From NCBI RefSeq assembly GCF_022201045.2, contig NC_068559.1:6505501-6569500 (forward strand): a stretch of DNA of 64,000 nt, in the 5' to 3' direction. Made by a program: the position numbers and the translations under genes. The notes beneath the pieces are model-generated. The model saw nothing but the letters and a program-made list of their open reading frames with translations. It did no database searches and was not told where the DNA came from. The stretch is from Citrus sinensis. Its lineage: Eukaryota > Streptophyta > Magnoliopsida > Sapindales > Rutaceae. Below, one piece after another: positions 1-10,230 of the stretch; position 1 is the first letter of the stretch, and each line of letters opens with the position of its first letter.

Positions 1-2
1 AC

Positions 3-466
3 ATGGACTCCCTCCCTAAAGAGTTTTCTGTAGCACTAGCAGCAAAGGCACCAGGTTATGGTCCATTGCAGGGCAAGATTCCTCATAATGCAAGGGGCTT
101 GAGATCTGCTGGGCAAAGACATCGATCATTCGATATGAATATGGAGTCCAGGTCTGGAACACCATCAGAAGATGATGAGAAGGTATCTAGAAATGGAAAT
201 TACCGCCCCTTTAAGCCACCATTGGAGAATTCCTTGGATGATTTTGATCAATCAGGTGAAAAATATAGAGATGCTTGGCAACATGGCATACAGAAGAAGC
301 AAAGTTCTGGTGGGGTTATGACAAAGAGAGAGTTTTAGCCGTTCCCAGGATCTTTTTGTGGTGTGGGAACTTGGCACCAGAAGGGCTCTCCAAGGCTTGA
401 GGACTTGGTGGATGCTTTCTGGTGGGTGGGTTTGTACTATACCCTGACACTTACAGGCTCCGAAGG
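3..466 (+). pseudogene. unrecognised gene fragment (3' exon region)
   Basis: An open frame from 3 to 338 gives 111 hydrophilic residues rich in Ser, Lys, Arg and Asp, with no transmembrane segment. It ends in TAG at 336-338. Past the stop the same frame continues to 466, reading ...EDLVDAFWWVGLYYTL, and meets a plausible splice donor (GTAAGG). In the neighbouring frame the bases just after the stop also read plausibly (ESFSRSQDLF), which suggests a small frameshift. The upstream part lies outside the window, so the ATG at 3 need not be the true start. I do not recognise the family. It could be a live gene whose intron I have misplaced, or a degraded copy; the stop and the competing frames favour decay. 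Confidence 0.3.
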
Positions 467-764
467 TAAGGATTGCTTCATCTTAAGTGTTCTTGTGTGT
501 TTTGCTATTTGGACATTCATTTCAATGATCCGAATGTGTTATGTATATAATACAGGAATTGAATTGTCGCATCAAGTTTGCGGATCTCCCAACAGCACTA
601 GGGTAATGGATCTGTGTAAGAATATTCTTATACGTAGGCATACATAATCTTCTTGATTTTGATTTTGTAAATTACATCTGATGAGAAAAAATTCATTAAT
701 TTACATTTTTTTGAAAGTGATTCTTTTCAATGCAAAATGTGTTTTGATTAAACCATTCATACAC

Positions 765-826
765 CTTGTGCAGGAGGGAGCCAGTCGATGTAAAGATGTC
801 GATTGGGCTGCTTTTTCCTGCACAAG
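765..826. repeat. 62-nt foldback (imperfect inverted repeat)
   Basis: Bases 765-781 pair with 810-826 in a continuous 17-bp stem containing three G-T wobbles (776-778 against 813-815). After a 4-nt bulge, 782-789 pair further with 798-805, leaving an 8-nt loop. The left arm follows a pyrimidine-rich stretch ending in TGCAG, so it may instead be the start of an exon (EGASRCKDVDWAAFS). The left arm contains GGGAGCCAG, also found in miR160 target sites, but the rest does not match. It is a structural candidate only. Confidence 0.35.
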
Positions 827-829
827 TTG

Positions 830-1918
830 ATGCTTTTGAATTATTATTTACATTCTAGCTATTATCTATATTACAATGTCCCAGGAGTCTTCTGGAAAAT
901 CTGCTCCAACAATGGTGAGATTTTAAGCTTTTGTTGAATTGCTTCTTCTACTGTAGGATTAAAATTTTACGAACTGATTACAGAATACACCATTCAAATG
1001 TACTTTATATGTATCATTTTTCTGCATTGCGACTCTCAGGGATTGTTGAGAAGATATTCTTGACAAATAATGGCATAGTAATGATATAGCATATGAATGA
1101 GTTTTCAAGAATCATGCTGATGTTTGTGCCACCAGCACCAGGCAGTTGAAAATTGAAAGTTGAAATTTCATTTTCATTGCAATGAAATGATAATGAAGTA
1201 CTCTTGAGAAAAATTGGAAAAGTTGGATGCATGGGCGTACCTTTATCCAAAAGTTGAGAGGAATTCTCACTTGTATAATATCAATCGGTCCCCTTTTTGT
1301 TATATTATTTATACTTAATTATTTTTCTTACTAATTCATCCAGCTTGAATTCACTACAGATTCATGACCTCTAAATTGTTCAATTTTAAGCTCTTCAATT
1401 GTATTTTAGGAGTCTTCACTGCATGTCTTCTTATCCCCAGTGAATTCAGTCCTTATGTTGGTGTAAAAGTTTGACCTACCATTTACTGTGGTGTAAAGGG
1501 CATTTTTAGCCCGATAAAGGCCCTTATATCGACGTTAAAGAGTGTTCGCATTTGAGCATTTATATAAGTTGTACTTCTCTAGTCTCTTAAAATATAATAT
1601 ATGTAATACAAAATGTTTTGAATGAAATATAGCAAAAAGTTTGAAAAAAGTAATAAAAAATTTGGTGTACGCACCCGATTTCTAAGGAACATTTGTACAA
1701 ATATACGAATCTGCTATTGCCCCCTATATACGAATAAAAAAAAATTAAGTGAAAAACATTAATAAAAAAATTAATTAAAAAAAAAAAACGTTTGTACTTC
1801 TATATATCACTGTTGTGACCGCGTCGCCGCGGTAATCAGATTTGATCAATCCCCTCTATGACGATGATCACCATAAAATATCAATCATCGAGAAGCTTAC
1901 AATCGATCATCTGGAAAG
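830..1918. other. no gene seen
   Basis: AT-rich sequence with homopolymer A and T runs (for example 1738-1790). No coding frame with recognisable similarity is visible on either strand, and the short frames present look random. Confidence 0.5.
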
Positions 1919-2186
1919 TTATCTGCTTTCCACCAATATCGTATAACCCACGATGTAATTTTGCTGGGCCGTCGTTTCAATAAGTGACAATTTCATGTGT
2001 TGACCATTGATTATAGTCGGATTCACAGCCATGCAAAATGCATCCAGCCCCGCTTGATAAAACATGCGGAGATGTGATCCCACAATAAAGTTAGAGCCCA
2101 TAATAAAGGCAGACTGATTCTTAGCTTATGTGGAATTGCATTTACTGGATACCTTAAAAATCGGTATTTTAAACGGAATAACATCT

Positions 2187-3012
2187 AGGGATGGCAAATT
2201 AATCCGGATTCGGATCGGATCCGGATTAATCCGGATAAATCGGTCCGGATTTAACCCTCACCGGAGGATAATATAATGCGGATCCGGAAAGAATAATTTG
2301 AACTCGGATATATTCCGGTTCGGATCCGGTTTTATCTTAACCCGGATGTCTGAAACCCGGACCCGGATAATTTAAGTATAAAACAAAAGAAAAACCCTAA
2401 TGCCTTAAGTCTTAACCTACTGCAGCCGCTTCTTTCTTCTCCAATTTCTCTTTCTTTCTTCTCCATCTTCTCTTTTCATTAAAACCCACTGCAGCTGCTT
2501 TCTTTCTTCTCCAATTTCTCTTTCATTCACTTAAATGACTTGGAAAAATCTTTGTATTGAAAGGAAGACAAAGAGGAATGCGCCCATTAAGGGTGATCCT
2601 CATGTTTTGTCACTTTTGCTGGTTTTTGACAGCTGCTTTCCGCCACTCTTGCTGGTTTTTTGTCACCAGAAACTGCCGAATCTCCACAGCAACTTTCTGA
2701 CGATGCTCTCCTCGACGCCGACGACAACACCAATGCCACCAAAAATCTGAAAACTCAACAATCCTCCCTCAACATTCATTTAGCTATGGTTTCGGGATTT
2801 TGGTGATTTGAGGAAGTAACATTGAGAGAAAAAAAAAATTGTAATAGATATCCGGGTTTGGAACCCGCAATCCGGAAAGTGAATTTTTCCGGATTCAACC
2901 CGATCTGGACCCGAAATTAAAATATCCGGATCCGGTATAGCAAAATTGTCATCCGGGTCCGGAATCGGAAAGACCGAACCCGGACCCGGACCCGGATTTT
3001 GCTATGTTGTTA
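2187..3012. mobile_element. CCGGAT-rich non-autonomous hAT-like element
   Basis: It opens with TAGGGATGGCAA, the terminal motif of many plant hAT elements. A dense cluster of CCGGAT/ATCCGG hexamers follows at 2206-2350. The same motif recurs in opposite polarity at 2850-3000, giving long imperfect terminal inverted repeats around a non-coding core. The core holds an imperfect direct duplication of a CTGCAGC(C/T)GCTT...CTCCAATTTCTCTTT unit near 2420-2525. The right end (GGATTTTGCTATG) is diverged, and I found no clean 8-bp duplication, so the exact ends are uncertain. Confidence 0.45.
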
Positions 3013-3436
3013 AAAATCACTTGTCATGTATATTTTAATAATAATTATATAGATAAGATTTAACTTAATTATTTATTTTTTTATTTACATACTAAGCCCA
3101 TCCATTGTTTTCAGCTAATGTGGGTATTTCCTTAGAGCACCTTGTCAAATAAATGTTGGCCGATTCGTAGCCTATGCGGAATTGTATCTCCTTGACACCC
3201 TAATAACCGGTCTTTTAATTTGTTCTATTTTGCTAGGTGGAAAGAAAATGTGACAAATATATTTTTGAATTAATGATATATTGTTGGTTAATATTTAGCG
3301 ACATAAGTTTTTTTTTTTCCCTAGAAAAAAGAAAAATTTCATCATTTCTGATACATTATTTTCGAGCAAGATGTTTGAAGAAGTTTGAGGTCCTCCCTGA
3401 TGCAAAAACTTTTTGAATCTTTTTATCAGTGACATG

Positions 3437-3660
3437 GAAGGTGACAATTATTTTGTGTCTCATCTCGAGTACGCAACAAGCCACGTAGACAACAACTACA
3501 GAAAGATAAGACCCTTGAGTTTTGTTGCTTGAATTGGAGATTTGAAGCTTCTACGACATCTTGACTTATCCGAAACCAAAACTGAATGCAAATTGCCACC
3601 CGAGTTCGGAACTTCTTATAGATGCGTGGCCAACAAGACCATCTCATTGAAAGTTTCATA
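3437..3660 (+). pseudogene. NB-LRR-type leucine-rich-repeat relic
   Basis: From 3533 one frame reads IGDLKLLRHLDLSET followed by KLPPEF. This is the leucine-rich-repeat pattern (LxxLxxLxLSxT...LP) of plant NB-LRR resistance proteins. Immediately upstream the same frame has a stop (3530-3532), preceded by a passage (VSHLEYA...) resembling the linker before the LRRs in these proteins. The frame closes with TAA at 3660. No NB-ARC domain is visible nearby, so this is a short orphan fragment. The family call rests on about 25 residues. The opposite strand has an open frame here, which I regard as chance. Confidence 0.4.
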
Positions 3661-3723
3661 AAGAAAGCAATACAAGAAGTATAACAGCAAGAGTACTAGA
3701 TTCTATGTAGATGAGAAGACTAG

Positions 3724-4323
3724 CTAGCTAGGTCTAGGTCCGCTCGCACATCCGCAATAGAACTCGAGTGTTACATTATACCTTAACCGGTCGACGACTC
3801 TTTCTACATAAACCGGATAACCAATGTTAACAATATTCGGGTCCACATGCGGGTGAGGCAAATTAGTCGGTGTCCGCGGCAAAGAACTATCTGTAGTCAC
3901 GACTTCAAGCTTCTGTCCTGCTTCACGGTGGCCTGGAAAGTCGGACAGAAAGTAGTAGTGGCTACGAAATTTGAGATGGATTGAGTCGGAGCCAGTGTTG
4001 AAGGCCTTGATCGGCCGAGTTCTTCGGATGCATGACTCAGACTCTCTGCGTTGAACTAGCTTCACGTTATCTGTCCGGTTGTTGTACGCGAACCCGATGG
4101 TGTCTCCAGTAGTGAAGTTCCTGGAAGATGCCCATTTCTTGTAATAATCCACGTCCATGCCCTCCTCTGGATTTGGTTTTCCCCATTCAACTTTGTGAGT
4201 TTTAGAAAAACCATCACCTCCGAGACTCACTACTTTCTCCTGACCAATTTTACCATCAACACGCAACACAGAAGTTGCCATCAGCAGCAGGAAAGCAGCT
4301 TGTATCATCTTTGTAAAAGCCAT
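3724..4323 (-). CDS. phytocyanin / early-nodulin-like protein lacking copper ligands
   Basis: A 199-residue secreted protein. Residues 1-24 form a hydrophobic signal peptide ending in VDG. Residues 25-142 carry a phytocyanin (plastocyanin-like) domain with YYFLSDFPGHREAGQKL near its end. Blue-copper members use His, Cys, His and Met/Gln. Here the first His position is Asp85, the Cys position is Ser127, His132 remains and the axial site is Gln137. The usual disulfide partner after GH is Arg133, which leaves Cys98 without its normal mate. It is therefore probably a non-copper apoplastic protein of the ENODL type. The tail (150-199) lacks the usual Pro/Ser-rich GPI-anchor region and has its own cysteines (190, 192). 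Three N-glycosylation sequons are visible. The frame is single-exon; most family members have one intron. Carbohydrate or cell-surface roles known for the family are inference here. Confidence 0.8.
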   Translation of the reverse strand: MAFTKMIQAAFLLLMATSVLRVDGKIGQEKVVSLGGDGFSKTHKVEWGKPNPEEGMDVDYYKKWASSRNFTTGDTIGFAYNNRTDNVKLVQRRESESCIRRTRPIKAFNTGSDSIHLKFRSHYYFLSDFPGHREAGQKLEVVTTDSSLPRTPTNLPHPHVDPNIVNIGYPVYVERVVDRLRYNVTLEFYCGCASGPRPS

Positions 4324-4408
4324 TACTGATCTGGTCGACCAAATTTAGATAATCAAATCAAATCAATACTAAAAGATCAAGAAAGAGCTAGAGGACCCAG
4401 ATTAATTA

Positions 4409-4436
4409 TATATATATATATATGATCGTAAAAGAC
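4409..4436 (-). promoter_or_regulatory. (TA)n tract, possible core promoter of the phytocyanin gene
   Basis: An alternating TA run lies about 90-110 bp upstream of the phytocyanin ATG, read on the minus strand. It is at a plausible distance for a TATA element plus a leader. It could equally be a simple microsatellite. Confidence 0.3.
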
Positions 4437-4629
4437 AACAGTCTCTGCCTCCTTAGTCTTATATATACAGAAGAGAGGCTTGCTATATAATATATTCTGA
4501 ATCCTGACTTGAAAATGTTTTCCTCTTTCGTTCCTCTGTTCTTGCCCATCATTGGTTTGAAATCTGGCCATAGCTGAGCCGTTCCTCTTTAAAACGACCA
4601 CTAAATGCCACTAAATTATTTAATCCGAC

Positions 4630-4749
4630 AAGAAGAAGCTCTATAACAATGCCGCTGAGGAGAACCAGGCTGGGTTCGTGTTCGTGAAGGGGTTTCGGGT
4701 CGACGATAACGGCTTAACGTCGGCGATTCAAAAGCTGAACACTTCGTAA
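4630..4749 (+). pseudogene. short unrecognised coding scrap
   Basis: About 40 codons read without a stop (…AGFVFVKGFRVDDNG…) and end in TAA at 4747-4749. The stretch is much more GC-rich than its surroundings, which suggests former coding sequence. There is no convincing start codon or partner exon. I do not recognise the family. Confidence 0.25.
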
Positions 4750-5213
4750 GACTTTTTTTTTCACCGTTTTTTAGTTTTTTTAGGTGGAGTTTTTATAATT
4801 TTTGGTTAATGTGCATCTGTTCTGGTTGTCCTATTTTGTTTGGTTTCCAAGAAAATTGAGGGACAAAGAAATTTTGTTGAGATTGTGACAGTGCCTGAAG
4901 CGGAGGACTAGGTGTTGATCATAAGTTGTTGCTGCTGTCCTTAATCCTGTTGAGGGGAAGAGAAGGCAAGGAAGTTCCAGGCTACTGATTCTCCTCTATC
5001 GCATTTGCATTCTTGTTAATTCCACCAAGTAAGCCTATTTTTGGTATATTTGTTTGTTTGCTACAAATAATTTCAACATATAATTTGATAGAATTGTTTT
5101 GTGTCACTTGGGTTAATGAAGAAATAGAAACTGAAACTTTGGTGCAGTGTAGAGATTTGGACGAAATTGAAGTTGCAAAAAAATATTGGGTTTGGTATAC
5201 TTCCGTTTCTGGG

Positions 5214-5680
5214 TAAATTTTCTGTTGTATTTAGGCTGATTTGCTGCTGTTTTGGGGTTAAATTTTTTGGTAAATTTTCCTAGTGTTTTTGGCTTTATTT
5301 GTTGCTGTTTTTGGGTTAAATTTTCTGCTGTTTTTGGGTAAATTTGCTGCTGTTTTTTAGTTTAATTTTATGTTGTTTTTAGATAAATTTACTGCTGTTT
5401 TTGGGTTAAATTTTTTGCTATCTCTAGATAATTTTTTTTTGGTGTTTTGGGCTTCATTTGCTGCAAATTTTTGGGTAATTTTGCTGCTGTTTTTTACTTA
5501 AATTTTTTGCTGTTTTTGGATAAATTTATTGATATTTTTGGGCTACATTTTATGTTGTTTATGGGTAAATTTACTACTATTTTTTAGTTAAATTTTTTGC
5601 TGTTTTTGGATAAATTTACTACTATTTTTTGGTTAAATTTTTTTATTGTTTTTAGGTAAATTCGCTGTTGTTTTTGTGTA
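5214..5680. repeat. degenerate minisatellite, ~27-bp unit
   Basis: Roughly seventeen diverged tandem copies of a unit close to TTTGCTGCTGTTTTTGGG followed by TTAAATT. Copies vary between about 24 and 30 bp and drift in sequence. The array is strongly T-biased on the plus strand. It has no coding potential and no conserved spacers. Confidence 0.75.
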
Positions 5681-6169
5681 TGGAGTTGGCTGGAAAATGG
5701 TCATGATGCATTTTGAATGGGGAATGATGGGGACTGATAGTAAAAGTTTCTTGTGTTGTTCTTGCTGCTACTTGCTCCATTTGAGCTTCTAGAATTTGTT
5801 AAAAGTAGAGGGGAAGAAGAAAGAGATGATGAGAAGTGCAAACTGTTTGCGAGCTTTAGATTGATGTAACAAGCCAACAATCATATTGCAAAACATCTAT
5901 ATATCTTTTTTAAGTTTTTATTTTTATTTTTTTTAGGATTATAACTAATGCTATAAATGGTTATTGTATGTCACTGTTCTGGAAGCAAATACTAGTTTAA
6001 CTTTCCAGGAAAGGTGTTCGTAATTCTTACTTGGGCGATTGAATTTTGTATTGAAATGTTTATATATAAAATATTTTTACAGGGTCCAAAACTTGTGATT
6101 TTTGACATTTCTTTTGATGCCTAATATCTTTGTGTACAAGTTCTTTTTGTAAACTCAAAAATGACTGAA
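5681..6169. other. no gene seen
   Basis: AT-rich sequence between the minisatellite and the first exon-like segment of the Ulp1-type gene. Nothing recognisable was found. Confidence 0.4.
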
Positions 6170-6720
6170 AATGTAAATAAGGCTAGCGAGAATGATTTCG
6201 AGGAGCATGATAATGTGAACCATGAAAATGAAATTTTAAGAAAAAATCGGCCTTTCATTGAGTATTTGTAAGTCTTCTTACATTAAATATCATGTGTTTG
6301 ATTGTTGGTAAATTTATAAATATTTAGTAAAGTCAAGGATAATAATGTGATAGTGCACTGACTATATTTTTTTCAAAATATTTAATTGACTGCAACAAGC
6401 AAGAATCAAAAATATTATGGGAACAAAGAAAAAAAGTGGTGAATGCGGCTACGATATCAATTAATTTCCATTAAATTTGGGACATGTTTTAAGTAATAAC
6501 TTATTGTTATATTTTTTAATTTTTAAAGGATTGAATTAAATTAGGGAAATGTTTCAAAAATTTGAGTGAAAAGAGAAGGCTAAATTTAGAATGGTTGGTA
6601 GTGATATAGCACAAAATAAAGACAAAGACGATGATTTAAAGTCTTTTGCACAAAAATTGTGGTCGACTGAAATGAGATTTATGTTCATCGAGAGGAGTAT
6701 CAATCTTGAAATGCAAGTTA

Positions 6721-8193
6721 TGCAACCCAAGAGGGGGGTGAATTGTGATTTTAAATATTACGCTAAACAATTAACACAACAATTTAATCTATTGCCTTAA
6801 TCAAATCAAAAACAATAAATTCAATAAAACACAATAATAAAAGAGTAAGGGAAGAGAGAGCAAACACAACAATTTTTATGTAGATCGACAATCTCCGCCT
6901 ACGTCCACGCCTTCAAGTCAACCAAGATCGATGATTTCACTATCTAAACCTCTCAAGGCTTCAAGTTATTTACAATTGACTTCTTAGGTGTCAATAAACC
7001 TTTACAACCAAGAGATTATCTCACAATCTCTTCACTCAAGTGTTTCTCACACTTATACACTCACAAATTTGATGAGAAAATAAAGATTACAACAAAGAAC
7101 TCTCTTTTAGAGTAGATATACAAATGATAACTCAATGAAAATTTAATCTATAATAATTTGTGAATTGGAAGTTCAAAATATGTTGTTTTAAAATTGTTTA
7201 TGCTCGCAAGAGTTTTAAAATTAAAGTTGGAATTGAGTTTTTATAATTAAAGCCCAAAAACTAGCCGTTATAGACAAATTCCAGTAAGCAAGCGGTTAGC
7301 TGCTTAATTTATCCAGCTCCCGCTTCAGAACAATAAAGCTATCGTTGAATTTGAATTTTGCTACAATAATACTGTTCATAAAATTACATTTTTGCCCAAT
7401 TTTATTTTGTAATTGTACTATGGCCCAAAACGTCATAGAACTTTACAAATAAGTCCTATTTCAGAATTTCTAAATAATACTTATTATTTCCAAAACTTTC
7501 TGACATTGTGATATGATCCAATATATGATAATATTTTCTAAAATAGTCCTTTTCAAAATTTAACATAATATTTATAAATTTTAAAGTTTTCAAAATTTTT
7601 TTAATTTAGTACAAAATTTGAAAATGTGAAGTTTTCCTCAGGCGGCTAGCCACTAGCCCTTAGGCGGTTAGCCGCTAACTCTCTGTCCACTTATGATATT
7701 TACACTTAGGGCCTCAAACTTTCATAAATTATATCATGGCCCAAAAAGTTTTGAATATTTGCAAATTAGTCCAACTCCGGAATTCAAAACAATACTTTTT
7801 AAAATCAAAGATTACAAAACTTTTCATTTTAGTCAACATCTTGGAAAACAACTTAATTGCATAAAATACTTGGCTTATAATTGTAAAACCTTTGGTTCAT
7901 GAAAAATGATGATTTATTAATCAAAATCTTGAACTTCTCAAATTCTAAACCATTCATATATTAAATCACACCAGCTTTACAAGAATTGTCGTAATAATGA
8001 GTCATTGAGTTCTAAACTTTATTCTTGATCGCGTTGTTATCCGTTGATTGTCTTGAACTTGATTTCGCATGATTCACTTCATCATAAATATTATCCTTCA
8101 AGAGCTAGTGAAATGTGAAATACCATATTTTTCAAATTACTTAAGACACATGTTCGTTATCATCAAAATTATAATATGTGTAGCCCTTTAGGC
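6721..8193 (+). mobile_element. unclassified dispersed repeat, copy 1 (inserted in DUF1985 exon)
   Basis: It starts TGCAACCCAAGAGGGGGGTG and ends near …TAGCCCTTTAGG. Removing 6721-8195 joins the flanking codons in frame (…NLEMQV then TNLSPQDFEYIMG), so it is an insertion. The flanking trinucleotides are TTA and CTA. An inverted relative lies at 17545-18650, sharing the CCCAAGAGG(G/A)GGGTGAATT end, a block around the CTCCGCCTACGTCCACG segment, and a distal TTATCATCAAA block. GCGGTTAGC-type inverted motifs recur near 7290 and 7645-7680. No coding frame, LTR pair or terminal inverted repeat was found, so I leave the class open. Confidence 0.6.
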
Positions 8194-9125
8194 TAACAAA
8201 TCTGTCACCTCAAGATTTTGAGTACATTATGGGAATAAAAGATGGTGGAATCGACACTGATGTGGATCTTGGTATTGATGACATAGATATATTGAAGGAT
8301 GAATATTGTGATGACAGTGGATACATTAAGCTGAAAAGTTTAGAGTCAAAATTGGTGAATTAAAGGGAGGTGAATGATGACTTTAAAAGAAGTTTTGTTT
8401 TGTTTGCTATAGCTACACTTATTTTTCCTAAATCGAGGTTGAATTAAGCCCCTTATTACTTGGTTTGTTTTTTTAAAGACACGAATGCCATTAAAAATTT
8501 TTTTTGGGCAATGTGGGCTTTTAAAGGGCTCGTTGAGGGCATACAAAAGTTTAAGGCAGGACAACAAAAAGTTATTAATAGTTGTATACAATTTTTGGAG
8601 GTAATAATTTTTTAAAAAATGATTTCATCAATTAAAATGTTATTTTCTTTTTGCTTTATCTGGATCATTTTGTTAGTTATGTCGCAGCGTTTTTACATGG
8701 ATACTATATCATTTGCACGAAAATTTATTGATAAATCTTTGAGTCCAATAACAACATGGATAAATCGAGATGTAACTAACTTCTTGAGTTTTGTTAAGAA
8801 AAACAGTGGTTATGGAGGCTCAAAGGTATGGCATCTACTTTTTATTAATTAAATATTAACGTATCATATTGAAATAACATGTATTTAACAATATGTGGTA
8901 TTTATTAGGTTAATTTGTGAGAAATCCATCCTCAACAAAACACGGCCCAAGAAACATTTGATGGAATAAGTAGGAAGAATGAAGAGTGCATACATAATTG
9001 CCAACATCAGAAGGAATTATCACTTGTTCGAAAAGATATTGGCTGCATGGCATTGGAGCTTGATGGTTTAAAACATTCAATGGGTAACTTGATGCAGCAA
9101 ATGCAACAAGTAATGGAAACACTTA

Positions 9126-9572
9126 TGGTGTGTTTATTTGTGGGTTTGGGGAATGAGAATGAAACCTATGTTTACTTGGCAAAATGTAATTTGGGAATGA
9201 GAATAAAATGTGTGGGTCCCACACAATTTGGGAATAAGGAATGAGAATCCCATTCCCATGGGGGGGTTGGGAATGAAAATGTGGGAATGGGAATGAAACA
9301 TATATTTACTTTTCTATCCTTCTAATTTTTTCATATTTCCTAAATTACCCATATTCAAATCACAAATAATTTATTATTTTAAATGTCATTAATAATAATA
9401 ATAACAATTATTATTATTAAATTTTATTAACTTTATTATTTTAGTTATTATTAATTATTGTTATTATTATTTTTATTAATATTATCATTATTAACAATAA
9501 AAATAATGATAAAAATTATAATTAATAAAAATAATTAATTTATCATTATTAACAATATTATCATTATTGTTG

Positions 9573-9607
<35 letters not shown>

Positions 9608-9911
9608 AAAAATAAAAATAACAATAATTAATAATAACTAAAATAATAAAGTTAATAAAATTTAATAATAATAATAATAAATGTTAATAATGATAATATT
9701 AATAAAAATAATATTAAAAGTAATTAATAATAACTAAAATAATAAAATTAATTAAATATAATAATAATAATAGTATTATTAATAATAAATGTTAATAATG
9801 ATAATATTAATAAAAATAATATTAACAATAATTAATAATAACTAAAATAATAAAGTTAATAAAATTTAATAATAATAATAATAAATGTTAATAATAGTAA
9901 TATTATTATTT

Positions 9912-9960
<49 letters not shown>

Positions 9961-10230
9961 CAACAACAACAATGATAATATTGTTAATAATGATAAATTA
10001 ATTATTTTTATTAATTATTAATACTATGGGTATTTTGGTACCTTAATTTTCATTCTCATTCCTCATTCCCATTTATTTTGTCAAGTAAACACATCAATAA
10101 CATTCCAGCACATTCTCATTCCCATTTATTTTTGCCAAGTAAACATTGAAATCTCATTCACATTCTTTATTCCCATTCCTAGCCCATTCTCATTCCACCC
10201 CATTCCCATTCCCAGGAAGTAAACACACCA
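9126..10230. mobile_element. PIF/Harbinger-type MITE with TTA target duplication
   Basis: The termini are a perfect 11-bp inverted repeat (TGGTGTGTTTA … TAAACACACCA). They are extended by imperfect repeats built from GGGAATGGGAATGAG and its complement. The element is flanked by TTA at 9123-9125 and 10231-10233, the target duplication typical of PIF/Harbinger. It sits inside a coding exon of the Ulp1-type gene. Conceptual excision with one TTA restores the frame across the junction (…VMETL then KENLNQKQ). It encodes nothing. Confidence 0.85.
9360..10025. repeat. (TTA/AAT)n-rich palindromic core of the MITE
   Basis: Almost pure A/T composed of TTA, ATT, AAT and AAC triplets. Long uninterrupted runs occur at about 9577-9604 and 9913-9957. 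The left half is largely complementary to the right half, so the single strand could form an extended hairpin. Confidence 0.75.

Noticed and set aside
1919..2101. 60-codon minus-strand frame (…GLDAFCMAVNPTII…)
   Set aside because: It reads plausibly but is short, lacks a recognisable family and has no partner exon, so I could not support it as a gene.
2535..2750. 71-codon open frame
   Set aside because: It lies inside the non-autonomous hAT-like element, is Leu/Pro/Thr-rich by composition and resembles no protein I know.
4377..4601. 74-codon minus-strand frame upstream of the phytocyanin gene
   Set aside because: It translates the TA repeat and promoter-like sequence and has no recognisable domain.
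5214..5680. Regular tandem repeats that might suggest a CRISPR-like array
   Set aside because: The copies are contiguous, diverged and lack unique spacers, and the DNA is plant nuclear.
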